Part shown: positions 36,198 through 44,498 of the stretch, piece by piece | Position numbering within the stretch: position 1 is the first letter of the stretch | Layout of the letters: the number at the start of each line of letters is the position of its first letter | Source: an uncultured Pseudanabaenaceae cyanobacterium | GTDB taxonomy: Bacteria; Cyanobacteriota; Cyanobacteriia; PCC-9006; JAAUQQ01 | Direction of reading: 5' to 3' | DNA length: 64,000 nt | NCBI GenBank assembly: GCA_938002085.1 | Contig: CALLAT010000066.1 | Coordinates: forward strand, 1-64,000 | Program-made: the position numbers and the translations under genes | Notes under the pieces: generated by a model | Databases searched by the model: none | What the model was told of the DNA's origin: nothing | Seen by the model: only the letters and a program-made list of their open reading frames with translations

Positions 36198-37583
36198 ATG
36201 GCAAGTCTCTCTTCTCGCGATCAGCCTCGTTCAGTTTCCGAGGGGGAGCTTAAGGCTGCGAACGATGCTCCTCATTACGACCTCATAATCCGCAATGGTC
36301 GCTTGTTGAACTTGAGCCCTGCCGGGCCGGGCGAGCAGAGTTGCGATACTCGACCTGCGCTGGCTGATATTGCCATTGGCGATCGCCGCATTCTCGCCAT
36401 CGGCCCGAATTTGTCCGGCAATGCGCGACGAACGATTGATGCCCAGGGCCATTTGGTCAGTCCACCCTTTGTTGAATCCCATATTCACCTGGACTCTGCC
36501 CTCACTGCGGGGGAGCCCCGCTGGAACCAGAGTGGCACCTTGTTTGAAGGTATTGAGATTTGGGGCGATCGCAAACAATCCCTTACCTCTGCCGATGTCA
36601 AAGCCAGGGCCTTAGCTGCCCTTAAACTCCAAGCCAGCCAAGGGGTTCTTCATGTGCGGAGCCATGTGGATGTGAGCGAGCCCAAGCTCGTTGCCCTCAA
36701 AGCTTTGCTGGAACTGCGAGAGGAAGTGCGTCCCTGGATGGATCTCCAATTGGTTGCCTTTCCCCAGGACGGACTATACGGCGCGCCCAGAAATGTTGAA
36801 CTGCTAGAAGAAGCACTCAAGCTAGGCACCGATGTGGTTGGTGGCATTCCCCACTACGAGTTCACGCGCGAAGATGGCGTTCGTTCCGTCCATCGTCTTT
36901 TCGAGCTCGCCGAACAATACGACTGCCCCCTAGACTTCCACTGTGATGAAATTGATGATCCCCAATCCCGCTTCCTAGAAGTCGTGGCGGCCTGTGCTCT
37001 GCGCCGTGGCATGGGACAACGCACCACCGCCAGCCACACTACGGCTTTTGCCAGCTACGATAATGGTTATGCCACTAAGCTCATGGGCCTGTTGCGGCTT
37101 GCCCAGCTTAACTTTGTCGCCAATCCACTCATCAATATCACCCTCCAAGGACGGGGAGATTGCTATCCGAAAAGGCGAGGAATAACCCGAGTGAAGGAAC
37201 TGTGGCATGCCGGTCTCAATGTCAGCCTGGGCCATGACTGCATTCAAGATCCTTGGTACGGCCTTGGTAATGGCAATCCTTTAGATATCGTTCAGATGGC
37301 TATCCACTGTTGTCACATGACAGGGCAACGGGAAATCGCAGCTTGCTATGCCATGGTGACTCACAACGGAGCCCAAACCTTAGGGATTAGCCCAGCAGAA
37401 TATGGACTTGCTGTAGGCAAGCCTGCAAACCTGGTCGTCCTTGCGGGGCAAACGTTGCGAGACCTGAGCTGTCAGCGAGGTCTTGCCACGGCTGTTATTA
37501 GCAGAGGCCATTGTCTCGCTCAAACCCCTTTATCTATCACTCAATGGGACGACCCACCAGAGTCAATAACCTACCCTCACTAG
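36198..37583 (+). CDS. codA: Cytosine deaminase-like amidohydrolase
   Basis: A 461-residue protein, slightly longer than E. coli CodA because of an N-terminal extension. It aligns in detail with CodA: the H-x-H metal pair in ESHIHLDSALTAGEPRWNQ, HVRSHVDVSEP, FPQDGLYGAP, FHCDEIDDPQSRF with the catalytic Glu, TASHTTAFASYDN, and GHDCIQDPWYGLGNGN with the metal-binding Asp. The residue after that Asp is Cys, where the E. coli protein has a second Asp (D314) that shapes substrate choice. Cytosine deamination to uracil is the default guess; another pyrimidine or an oxidised base is possible. It follows the 35637 gene by 12 bp. Confidence 0.88.
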   Translation: MASLSSRDQPRSVSEGELKAANDAPHYDLIIRNGRLLNLSPAGPGEQSCDTRPALADIAIGDRRILAIGPNLSGNARRTIDAQGHLVSPPFVESHIHLDSALTAGEPRWNQSGTLFEGIEIWGDRKQSLTSADVKARALAALKLQASQGVLHVRSHVDVSEPKLVALKALLELREEVRPWMDLQLVAFPQDGLYGAPRNVELLEEALKLGTDVVGGIPHYEFTREDGVRSVHRLFELAEQYDCPLDFHCDEIDDPQSRFLEVVAACALRRGMGQRTTASHTTAFASYDNGYATKLMGLLRLAQLNFVANPLINITLQGRGDCYPKRRGITRVKELWHAGLNVSLGHDCIQDPWYGLGNGNPLDIVQMAIHCCHMTGQREIAACYAMVTHNGAQTLGISPAEYGLAVGKPANLVVLAGQTLRDLSCQRGLATAVISRGHCLAQTPLSITQWDDPPESITYPH

Positions 37584-37587
37584 AGGG

Positions 37588-37626
37588 ATACTTACGGAGA
37601 GGGGGAGCAACCCTCTCCGTAAGTAT
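37588..37626 (+). terminator. Terminator of the codA-like gene
   Basis: A perfect 16-bp stem (37588-37603 with 37611-37626) around GGAGCAA, followed by TGTTTGTTTTA. It starts 5 bp after the stop codon. Confidence 0.95.
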
Positions 37627-38290
37627 TGTTTGTTTTATAGTGACCAGCGAACCTGTGGCCTCAGATGGCTTTGGTGCAGCTAACTCGCGCAATCGACTCC
37701 TGAAATCTAAATATTGTCTGTAACAAAGTTTTCTTTCTAATAAATAAGCTGTACGATTTATCCAGAGTTTCATTGCTTCGCTGAATCAGCTGCCAATGCC
37801 TCCCACATCCATGGTTCTATTTGGTTTTAGCCAAGTGTGAACCGTGCTTTGGTACCTCCGGAGCAAGGCTTCTTAGTCAGGGCTTCCTGACTAGATGAAG
37901 TCATCGATTCATGAGCTGAGAAGTGGCAATCTCCCCGAGCTGGGACTAAACAATTGCCCGACTTACCAAGTGCTTTAGTCGCCCTGTAACCCTTGGCTGA
38001 CGTAGGTCAAAGTAGGTGAGTCGTTTTATAAAATCTCCAGTTGCTAGCCGTAAATTAAGTGTTGGAGCATCGACTGGTTGATTAGTAGTGAGTTAAATCA
38101 CTGCGAATCGGTGAAACCTGAGTTGGTTTCACCACGTCGTAGCTGTTAAGGCCTCTAAGTTTCTCTTAGCGCTTTAGGTGGTCAAAAATCCGACATTTAG
38201 CTGTCATGCCAATGACATCCAATATGTCAAGATTATGTCTGGACACCCCTTGTCTGCACTGTTCAATGGTCCTACTACTCAGGGGTTCTG
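37627..38290. other. Intergenic region upstream of the 38291 gene
   Basis: 664 bp without a credible gene. Two adjacent hairpins, AGTGA/TCACT at 38087-38102 and a perfect 9-bp GGTGAAACC/GGTTTCACC at 38110-38133, lie about 160 bp before the start and could form in a leader RNA. The rest shows nothing recognisable. Confidence 0.45.
38110..38133. other. 9-bp perfect hairpin in the leader of the 38291 gene
   Basis: GGTGAAACC, loop TGAGTT, GGTTTCACC. A smaller hairpin sits 8 bases upstream. There is no T run, so termination is unlikely; RNA structure or a protein site is possible. Confidence 0.4.
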
Positions 38291-39310
38291 ATGAGTATCC
38301 AGTCTGAGCAATTTGCCAAAAACGGATTGAAGAAGCTTCTTTTTGTCACAGGTAGCGGTCTGTTTGCTTTCTCAACAGCAGCAGCCCTGACTTTCGGCTA
38401 CTTTCAAGGTCGTTCCTATCGTCAAGAGCGCTCCCAGTGGGTTGCGCTCCAAGGCTTGGCGGCTGCGGAAAATTACGAAGGCTGCCGCAGTCAGGGGAAT
38501 GCGCTTCCATCCCAGTCACGTTTTTATGGGGATGCACAGGCCCTTGTTCAGCAGTGCAGCATGGACCTGGCTCGCCAACATGCGAATGACCAAGCGTTGA
38601 CTGAAGCGATCGCGGTTGCCTTGTCTATCACCACATCTGATGGGCAGCTTCTGAATGAAGCCCAGTCTTTGGTGACACAGTGGTCAGGCCAGGTTGTGAA
38701 GCAGGGAGAACAGCTACTGCAGGCTGGAAACCTAGATCAGGCGATTGCTGTTTTGCGAGAGCTTCCTCCTGACTCTCCCACAGCAGGCTCTGTTGAATCG
38801 ACGATTCAAGGGTGGCAAAAGCAGTGGAGTCAAAGCGAAGCTGCCGTTAATCAAACGAATGATTTGTTAGAGCGGGGGCAGTGGCTTGCAGCTAAGCAAG
38901 AGCTAGAAGGAGTTGCTTCTATCACTTATTGGCAACAACAAAAGGAGCCACTCCTAGAAAGAGCTGAAGCAGGGATCGCAGAAGTGGTTCGCTATGAGGC
39001 GGAACAGGCTAGGCTACGGGCGATCGCGGCTGCGCCTCGCTACAACTATCAACCTCCCAGCCAAAGTCAACCTGCAGCTCCTGCCCCTGCAGCTCCTGCT
39101 CAGTCTCCTGTGACTGCATATGTGCCTCCTGCAGCAGCACCCGTAGCACCCGCAGCGCCTAGGGTTAGCAGTTTTGACCGTGAGGTAGAAAACCTATACA
39201 ACAGCTATGTTTCCCAAGGGCAAAATAGCTGGGATGCCTGGATTCAGGCCTGTCAGGCCTCTGGTGGTTATGTTGTAGATCAAGGCCCTCAGTCTGGATG
39301 TCAGCCTTAG
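38291..39310 (+). CDS. Membrane-anchored helical protein with Ala/Pro linker, function unknown
   Basis: A 339-residue protein. One membrane helix at about 15-36 (KLLFVTGSGLFAFSTAAALTF) leaves a large extracytoplasmic part. Residues of about 45-240 are helical, with motifs like GEQLLQAGNLDQAIAVLREL that resemble degenerate TPR or related repeats. An Ala/Pro/Gln linker (about 250-295) leads to a short conserved-looking tail, FDREVENLYNSYVSQGQNSWDAWIQACQ (in parts), ending near two Cys. Not recognised as a named family. A cell-envelope scaffold is plausible. It has its own terminator downstream. Confidence 0.75.
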   Translation: MSIQSEQFAKNGLKKLLFVTGSGLFAFSTAAALTFGYFQGRSYRQERSQWVALQGLAAAENYEGCRSQGNALPSQSRFYGDAQALVQQCSMDLARQHANDQALTEAIAVALSITTSDGQLLNEAQSLVTQWSGQVVKQGEQLLQAGNLDQAIAVLRELPPDSPTAGSVESTIQGWQKQWSQSEAAVNQTNDLLERGQWLAAKQELEGVASITYWQQQKEPLLERAEAGIAEVVRYEAEQARLRAIAAAPRYNYQPPSQSQPAAPAPAAPAQSPVTAYVPPAAAPVAPAAPRVSSFDREVENLYNSYVSQGQNSWDAWIQACQASGGYVVDQGPQSGCQP

Positions 39311-39692
39311 ATATCGTTTGAGAAAAGTCTAAGGCATGTCTTATTGCACCTGGCCCAGACTTGGGTTCACGTAAGCTTGGGCCGAAATAATAGGTGTGTC
39401 GTGACGAACTGAAAGCGGGCTCAAATTCTCAAACCATTTCTCAGTGCGATGGGACTGACTCGGTGGTTGTGGCCATTGCACTGTCATTCCATCTGAGGCA
39501 AGCCTGAATCTTTAATTCAACAAAGCTTGAGTTAGAAAGCGTCATAACCCAAGCTCCCATCGTTGTCAGAAACTGCAAGATCTGACTCTTGCTCTTACAA
39601 CAAAGCCTACACAGGAGAATCTGCGTAGGCTTTGTTGATGGATTGAGCCGTATTAAGCTGACCGGACGGTCATGCCGCCAGGGCCTCGCCGC
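39311..39692. other. Convergent intergenic region before purB
   Basis: 382 bp between the 38291 gene and purB, which face each other. It contains the terminator at 39598-39637 and a minor GGCCCA/TGGGCC pairing near 39350-39383. Confidence 0.45.
39598..39637. terminator. Bidirectional terminator between the 38291 gene and purB
   Basis: Arms 39598-39614 and 39621-39637 pair over 17 bp with one mismatch around GAGAAT. It lies 56 bp past the purB stop on the minus strand. Confidence 0.85.
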
Positions 39693-40988
39693 TTAAATAT
39701 CCAAGCGATTGAAAATGGTATCCAGGTTGCGTAGGTGATGCTTCGCTTCAAAGCAGCCTTCAAGTTCCTCAGGCGAGAGTGTCGAAGTGACATCAGTATC
39801 TTGCTTGAGCAATCCCTTGAAGTCTCCCCCCTCTTTATTCCAGGCTTCGTGGGCGCAGCGTTGAACAATGCGATAAGCATCTTCACGAGCCATACCTCTC
39901 TCAACCATGGTGAGCATGACTCGCTGGCTGAAGACTACGCCGCCATAGCAGTTCAGGTTGCGCAGCATGTTGTCGGGATAGATCAAGAGGTTTTTAACCA
40001 GCTTGGTATATTCCGTCAGCATGAAGTGGGTAGTCGCTGAAATATCTGGCAGCATCATCCGTTCAACGGAACTATGGGAAATATCCCGCTCATGCCAAAG
40101 GGCAATATTTTCCAAGGCAGCGATACTGTAGCCTCGCACCACACGAGCCATACCACTGATACGCTCCGACTTAATCGGGTTGCGTTTGTGGGGCATGGCA
40201 GAGGAGCCTTTTTGCTTCTTGGAGAAGAACTCCTCGACTTCTAGAACGTCGGTGCGTTGAAGGTTTCGGATTTCCACTGCGAAGCGCTCCAAGGAGGCTG
40301 TCACAATGGCTAGGGCGCTGACGTAGTCCGCATGGCGATCGCGGGATACCACTTGGGTTGATGCTGTATCCGGCACCAGGCCTAGTAATTCACAGGTTTT
40401 TGCTTCGACCTGAGGATCAATGTTGGCGTAGGTGCCTACAGCGCCAGAGATTTTGCCGACCGCGACTTGTTTGCGAGCTTGGATCAGGCGATCGCGACCG
40501 CGCAAGAGCTCTGCCAACCAGCCTGCCAACTTAAAGCCAAACGTAATAGGCTCGGCATGGATGCCATGGGAGCGACCTGCCATTACGGTGTACTTGTGCT
40601 CACGGGCCCGTTCTCGAGTAACGGCGATCGCCTCATCCAACTGCGCCAGCAGCACATCAGCACTTGCTGTAATTTGCAGCGCCAGAGCCGTATCTAGCAT
40701 GTCCGAACTGGTCATTCCCAGATGGATATACCGACCCGCATCACCCACATACTCATTCACATTCGTCAAGAACGCGATGACGTCATGCTTCACTTCCGCC
40801 TCGATATCGAGGACCCGCTTGGGGTCAAACTTGGCTTTAGCCTTAATTTCTTCAACGGCGTCTTTGGGAATATAGCCCAGCTCTGCCTGGGCTTCGCAGA
40901 CTGCGATTTCTACCTGGAGCCAGGTCTGCAGCTTATATTGATCAGTCCAAAGATCGCCCATGGCGGGCAGGGTGTAACGCTCAATCAA
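39693..40988 (-). CDS. purB: Adenylosuccinate lyase
   Basis: A 431-residue protein of the fumarase/aspartase superfamily. It cleaves SAICAR and adenylosuccinate, releasing fumarate, in purine synthesis. The start IERYTLPAMGDLW is typical, as are MTSSDMLDTALALQ, GRSHGIHAEPITFG with the catalytic His, and the signature loop KGSSAMPHKRNPIKSE with its catalytic Ser. Length matches the bacterial short form. Single-gene unit; the petE terminator lies upstream. Confidence 0.97.
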   Translation of the reverse strand: MIERYTLPAMGDLWTDQYKLQTWLQVEIAVCEAQAELGYIPKDAVEEIKAKAKFDPKRVLDIEAEVKHDVIAFLTNVNEYVGDAGRYIHLGMTSSDMLDTALALQITASADVLLAQLDEAIAVTRERAREHKYTVMAGRSHGIHAEPITFGFKLAGWLAELLRGRDRLIQARKQVAVGKISGAVGTYANIDPQVEAKTCELLGLVPDTASTQVVSRDRHADYVSALAIVTASLERFAVEIRNLQRTDVLEVEEFFSKKQKGSSAMPHKRNPIKSERISGMARVVRGYSIAALENIALWHERDISHSSVERMMLPDISATTHFMLTEYTKLVKNLLIYPDNMLRNLNCYGGVVFSQRVMLTMVERGMAREDAYRIVQRCAHEAWNKEGGDFKGLLKQDTDVTSTLSPEELEGCFEAKHHLRNLDTIFNRLDI

Positions 40989-41142
40989 AGTCCGTGGGTG
41001 CCATACAACCTTTCTATTTTACTGCCAAGATTCCCCTTCATCCGAGAGGCTTATTTAAGGCTGGTCAAATCATGACTTAGCTCAGCCTCGCAGTCTCTAT
41101 TCATAACGGTTTATAACGGTCTCGCGTCAGCTAAGACCAAGA

Positions 41143-41185
41143 AAGAAAGCCGCTTGGACTCATTGAGTCCAAGCGGCTTTCTTTC
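41143..41185 (-). terminator. Terminator of petE
   Basis: Arms 41143-41163 and 41165-41185 are fully complementary; in practice a 19-bp stem with a small loop. A/T tracts lie within the stem. It is 58 bp past the petE stop. Confidence 0.94.
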
Positions 41186-41243
41186 AAATGCAAGACTAGA
41201 GCAGGCTAAAAAAATCTGCTAGCCTTTATCTTGCGCGATTAAA

Positions 41244-41639
41244 TTAGTTGACGGTAATGGTGCCAACCATGCCAGCGCCACGGTGGGGCTCACAATAGAA
41301 GGTGTACTCACCAGGAGTGTCGAAGGTTGCAGAGAAAGTCTCACCAGGGCTGAAAGCCAGGGCTTTATGGCTGAGCTTCTCAACATCTTCACCAGCAGGG
41401 GCCTTTTCGAAAACAACGTTGTGGGGAGCCAGCTTGTTGTTTTCCCACTTCACCGTGTCACCAGTGCTGATTTCAAGCTTGTTGGGCTGGAATGCGAGCA
41501 TGCCGTTGTCTGCACCCATCTTGATTGTGCTTTCGCCAGCCAGAGCAGGGCTTGCAGACATCAAGAGAGGGCTAAGAATTAGCATTGCAGCGGGCACCAA
41601 AAGCGCAATGCGCTTGAAAACTTTGGCAAAAACGTTCAT
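41244..41639 (-). CDS. petE: Plastocyanin precursor
   Basis: A 131-residue precursor. A basic start and hydrophobic core are followed by a cleavage site after A34 (SPALA-GE), leaving a mature protein of 97 residues in the thylakoid lumen. The type I copper ligands are H73 (APHNVVF), C116, H119 and M124 ([10 protein letters not shown]). It shuttles electrons from cytochrome b6f to photosystem I. The start ATG at 41639 gives the normal signal length. Copper control of petE is known in other cyanobacteria, but I see no clear site here. Single-gene unit divergent from NDH-2. Confidence 0.98.
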   Translation of the reverse strand: MNVFAKVFKRIALLVPAAMLILSPLLMSASPALAGESTIKMGADNGMLAFQPNKLEISTGDTVKWENNKLAPHNVVFEKAPAGEDVEKLSHKALAFSPGETFSATFDTPGEYTFYCEPHRGAGMVGTITVN

Positions 41640-42417
41640 GGGTAATCCTGCAAAAATAGACGGCTTGTCAAATCACCTTACTATTCTACTCATTTTATGG
41701 ACGTGTGAAACAACCGGGAAACCCGAAATGTAGGAACGGTTTTGAGAACCTCTTATGGGGAACAGCCCAGACCGAGGTTGCAGTTGGCAGAAGCTTGATG
41801 TGGCTGACCCTTTTTGTAAAGCATTTGCGAGTTGAGTCACGCAAATACGGTTTCTGTTTTGTCAATGGGTAAGGACGGGATAGATGTCAGCCTTAACCCA
41901 CTGGCCCTGTTCTATTTGACATGGCAGTCAGGACAGCCTTTCTGTTATGCCCATGAAGTTGGAGACGGGCTGAGGTTTTGGGCAAACTGAGGGAAGTCAC
42001 ATTCCTTTACAGGACAAGGAGTTGAAGTCTCTTCTCTTGGAGGAGCCTTCCGTGATCTCCAACACTATTTCAGGCAATTTCAGGCCTTTGGTGTTAACCG
42101 TTACAAGCAATTCTTCATTTGCTAGAGCTATTGCAGAATTGTTCTTTTGGAATGGCCAATATTCATCAAAATCCTGAAAAAAGGACGATCTTTTCGTCTG
42201 AGTCCGTTACAAAAGCAGTGGCTTATACTTACTGCTTTCTGTAACAATATGAAATATCCTTGACGATGTAAATTGACTCCCAACGATTGAAGTTCTGTCT
42301 TGAGGCCTTATCTCTGATAGGTGTCTAACGCTGCCAGAACTCGGCAGAGTCGTCTATGCCGCCCCATTTTGCCAGTGGAGGCAGGCTTATTTAGTTGCTT
42401 AAGAACGGTCATACTCC
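41640..42417. other. Divergent region between petE and the NDH-2 gene
   Basis: 778 bp with no credible gene. The half next to NDH-2 holds two adjacent hairpins at 42184-42245, about 175 bp before its start, which suggest a structured leader. The petE side should carry its promoter. Confidence 0.5.
42206..42245 (+). other. Hairpin in the NDH-2 leader
   Basis: GTTACA-AAAGCAGT pairs with ACTGCTTTCTGTAAC with a single bulged base around an 11-base loop. A smaller GACGA/TCGTC hairpin at 42184-42198 precedes it. There is no T run, so a regulatory RNA structure is more likely than a terminator. Confidence 0.45.
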
Positions 42418-43767
42418 ATGCCACAGCTCACTCAAACCAAGACTCCTCACCACGTTGTTATTGTGGGTGGCGGCTTCGCAGGTCTTTATGCTGCCAAATC
42501 TCTTGGTAAGGCTCCTGTCAGAGTTACTGTCGTCGACAAGCGCAATTTTCATCTCTTCCAGCCTCTGCTGTACCAGGTGGCGACCGGTAGTGTCTCTCCC
42601 GCAGATATCTCTTCACCGTTGCGGGGGATTCTCAACCGCCAGTCCAATACCAAGGTGCTGTTGGATGAGGTGATTGATTTGGATCCTAAGAGCAAAAATA
42701 TTGTGCTCAAGGGCGGCGTGCTTTCCTATGATTCGCTAATCATGGCGACGGGGGTTAGTCACCATTATTTTGGTAACGATCAGTGGAAGGATATTGCTCC
42801 TGGTCTCAAGACTGTGGAAGATGCCCTGGAAATGCGTCGCCGCATTTTTGCGGCTTTTGAGGCAGCTGAGCAGGAAACTGACCCAGTCAAGCGTCAGGCT
42901 TGGCTCACCTTTGTCATTGTGGGTGGGGGACCAACAGGGGTTGAATTGGCTGGCGCGATCGCTGAACTAGCTAACCAGACCCTGAAGCAGGACTTCCGAA
43001 ACATCGATACAACCACTGCAAAAGTGTTGTTGATTGAAGGTCTAGACCGAGTTTTGCCTCCCTTTGCGCCTGAGCTTTCCAGCGACGCTCAGAAATCTTT
43101 GGAAGATTTGGGTGTGACGGTATTGACCAAGCGTATGGTCACCAACATTGACGAAACTAGCGTCACCATCCGTAACGGTGATGAGAGTGAAGTGATTCCG
43201 GCCCGCACTGCCCTCTGGGCTGCTGGAGTTAAGGCATCCCGCATGGGCGCTGTGCTGTCGGAGCGCACTGGGGCTGAGTTGGATCGGTCAGGCCGCGTCA
43301 CTGTGGATCCGGATTTCACCATCAAGGACCATCCCGATATTTTCGTTGTGGGTGACCTTGCTTGCTACTTAGAGGAAGGTGCAGAGCGGCCTTTGCCTGG
43401 CGTTGCTCCTGTGGCGATGCAGCAGGGTAACTATGTGGCTAAGTTGATTCGCGATCGCATCAAAGGTGCTGTAACCAAGCCCTTTAGCTATTCCAACAAG
43501 GGCAGCATGGCCGTCATTGGTCAGAACAAAGCGGTTGTGGATCTCAACTTCATCAAGTTCGCAGGTCCCCTTGCTTGGTTTGTCTGGATCTTCGCCCACA
43601 TCTATTACCTCATTGAGTTCGACAATAAGCTGGTCGTCATGATCCAATGGGCTTGGAACTACTTCACCCGCAATCGCGGTGCTCGGATCATTACAGGGCT
43701 TGAAGGCAATCCAATTCAGGCACGCCAGACTGCCTCTGAACAGACGAAGGCTACTAGTAAGGTTTAG
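42418..43767 (+). CDS. ndh: Type II NADH dehydrogenase (NDH-2)
   Basis: A 449-residue flavoprotein. The first Rossmann motif is G17-G-G-F-A-G22 (HHVVIVGGGFAGLYAA) for FAD, and the second VIVGGGPTGVELAG for NAD(P)H. RNFHLFQPLLYQVATG and the FAD-closing FVVGDLACYLEEG are family marks. It is a single-subunit, non-proton-pumping NADH:quinone oxidoreductase at the thylakoid or plasma membrane. Residues of about 375-405 (GPLAWFVWIFAHIYYLIEF) form the hydrophobic C-terminal membrane-binding segment. A 34-bp tandem duplication begins just before its stop codon. Confidence 0.95.
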   Translation: MPQLTQTKTPHHVVIVGGGFAGLYAAKSLGKAPVRVTVVDKRNFHLFQPLLYQVATGSVSPADISSPLRGILNRQSNTKVLLDEVIDLDPKSKNIVLKGGVLSYDSLIMATGVSHHYFGNDQWKDIAPGLKTVEDALEMRRRIFAAFEAAEQETDPVKRQAWLTFVIVGGGPTGVELAGAIAELANQTLKQDFRNIDTTTAKVLLIEGLDRVLPPFAPELSSDAQKSLEDLGVTVLTKRMVTNIDETSVTIRNGDESEVIPARTALWAAGVKASRMGAVLSERTGAELDRSGRVTVDPDFTIKDHPDIFVVGDLACYLEEGAERPLPGVAPVAMQQGNYVAKLIRDRIKGAVTKPFSYSNKGSMAVIGQNKAVVDLNFIKFAGPLAWFVWIFAHIYYLIEFDNKLVVMIQWAWNYFTRNRGARIITGLEGNPIQARQTASEQTKATSKV

Positions 43768-43821
43768 GCTCCAGGGATATTAACTGGCTAGTAAGGTTGA
43801 GACTCCAGGGATATTAACTGG
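43754..43821 (+). repeat. 34-bp tandem duplication over the NDH-2 stop codon
   Basis: Unit 1 (43754-43787) and unit 2 (43788-43821) abut and differ at two of 34 positions. Unit 1 contains the stop codon; in unit 2 the equivalent TAG is changed. It looks like a recent slippage or recombination event. Confidence 0.9.
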
Positions 43822-43871
43822 GCTGAGAACAGCTCTCTCGTTGAGTCTTGGCTTGAAGGTTCTTCAAAGTA

Positions 43872-43915
43872 AAAGGCGGGGCAGCTTCTGCAATTAGAAG
43901 CTGCCCCGCCTTTTT
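43872..43915 (+). terminator. Terminator of NDH-2
   Basis: A perfect 19-bp stem (43872-43890 with 43897-43915) around GCAATT, with A4/T4 ends inside the stem. It is about 105 bp past the stop, after the tandem repeat. Confidence 0.95.
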
Positions 43916-43999
43916 GAGGGGATGAGAGTTCGCGGTGCCTTGAGCTGAAGGCATCGAAGCCTAAATATCGAGATCGCTTCGACTCCTTCTGGAAGAGGC

Positions 44000-44395
44000 T
44001 TATTGAGCTCCCTTGTGGATTGCTCTATAGGGCGTGTACCACCACTGCTTTTGTTCGGATGAGAGGCGATCGCTATAAAGCGTCATCACAAAGGCCTCAC
44101 CGCTATAGCCTGGTTCCAATATCTCCACGCTATAAGAGGGTGCATTTTTAACTGAAATATCAGGGATTAATCGTCGCCCGATGCGTCGCCAGCTAGGCTC
44201 TTTGCCTCGCCAATTTAAACGACAACAGGGCCAGGGTAGGGTTTCCCGGTCAAATAGCCGACAGCAGGGGCCAATGATGCGATACGTGTAGTGGCCCCCT
44301 AGGCTAGAAGTGATATATCCACTGGGAAGCGGATGAACTAAGGGTAAGACCTCAGAGGGAATGGGCTGAGGCAGAGAAGAGGAAGACTTCATCAA
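44000..44395 (-). CDS. Small protein of unknown function
   Basis: A 131-residue frame. It has a patterned body with GGHYTYRIIGPCCRLFDRETLPWPCCRLNWRG (in parts), where two CC pairs are spaced by 15 residues, and VEILEPGYSGEAFVMTLYSDRLSSEQKQWW near the end. It is rich in Trp, Tyr and Arg. No family recognised. The CC pairs might bind metal, but this is conjecture. It lies 103 bp downstream of the PG-binding/HEAT gene, on the same strand. Confidence 0.55.
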   Translation of the reverse strand: MMKSSSSLPQPIPSEVLPLVHPLPSGYITSSLGGHYTYRIIGPCCRLFDRETLPWPCCRLNWRGKEPSWRRIGRRLIPDISVKNAPSYSVEILEPGYSGEAFVMTLYSDRLSSEQKQWWYTPYRAIHKGAQ

Positions 44396-44498
44396 TAGCG
44401 TAGCCAGTCATCACGAAACGCTACATCTATGCTCCCATGCCCATAGTGCTCTGGGCAATTACGTTGATGTTAAGACCCATCGCCCTATTCAGCCTCGG

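Noticed and set aside
37511..37773. Short frames on both strands after the codA-like gene
   Set aside because: They run through the strong terminator at 37588-37626 and have no support.
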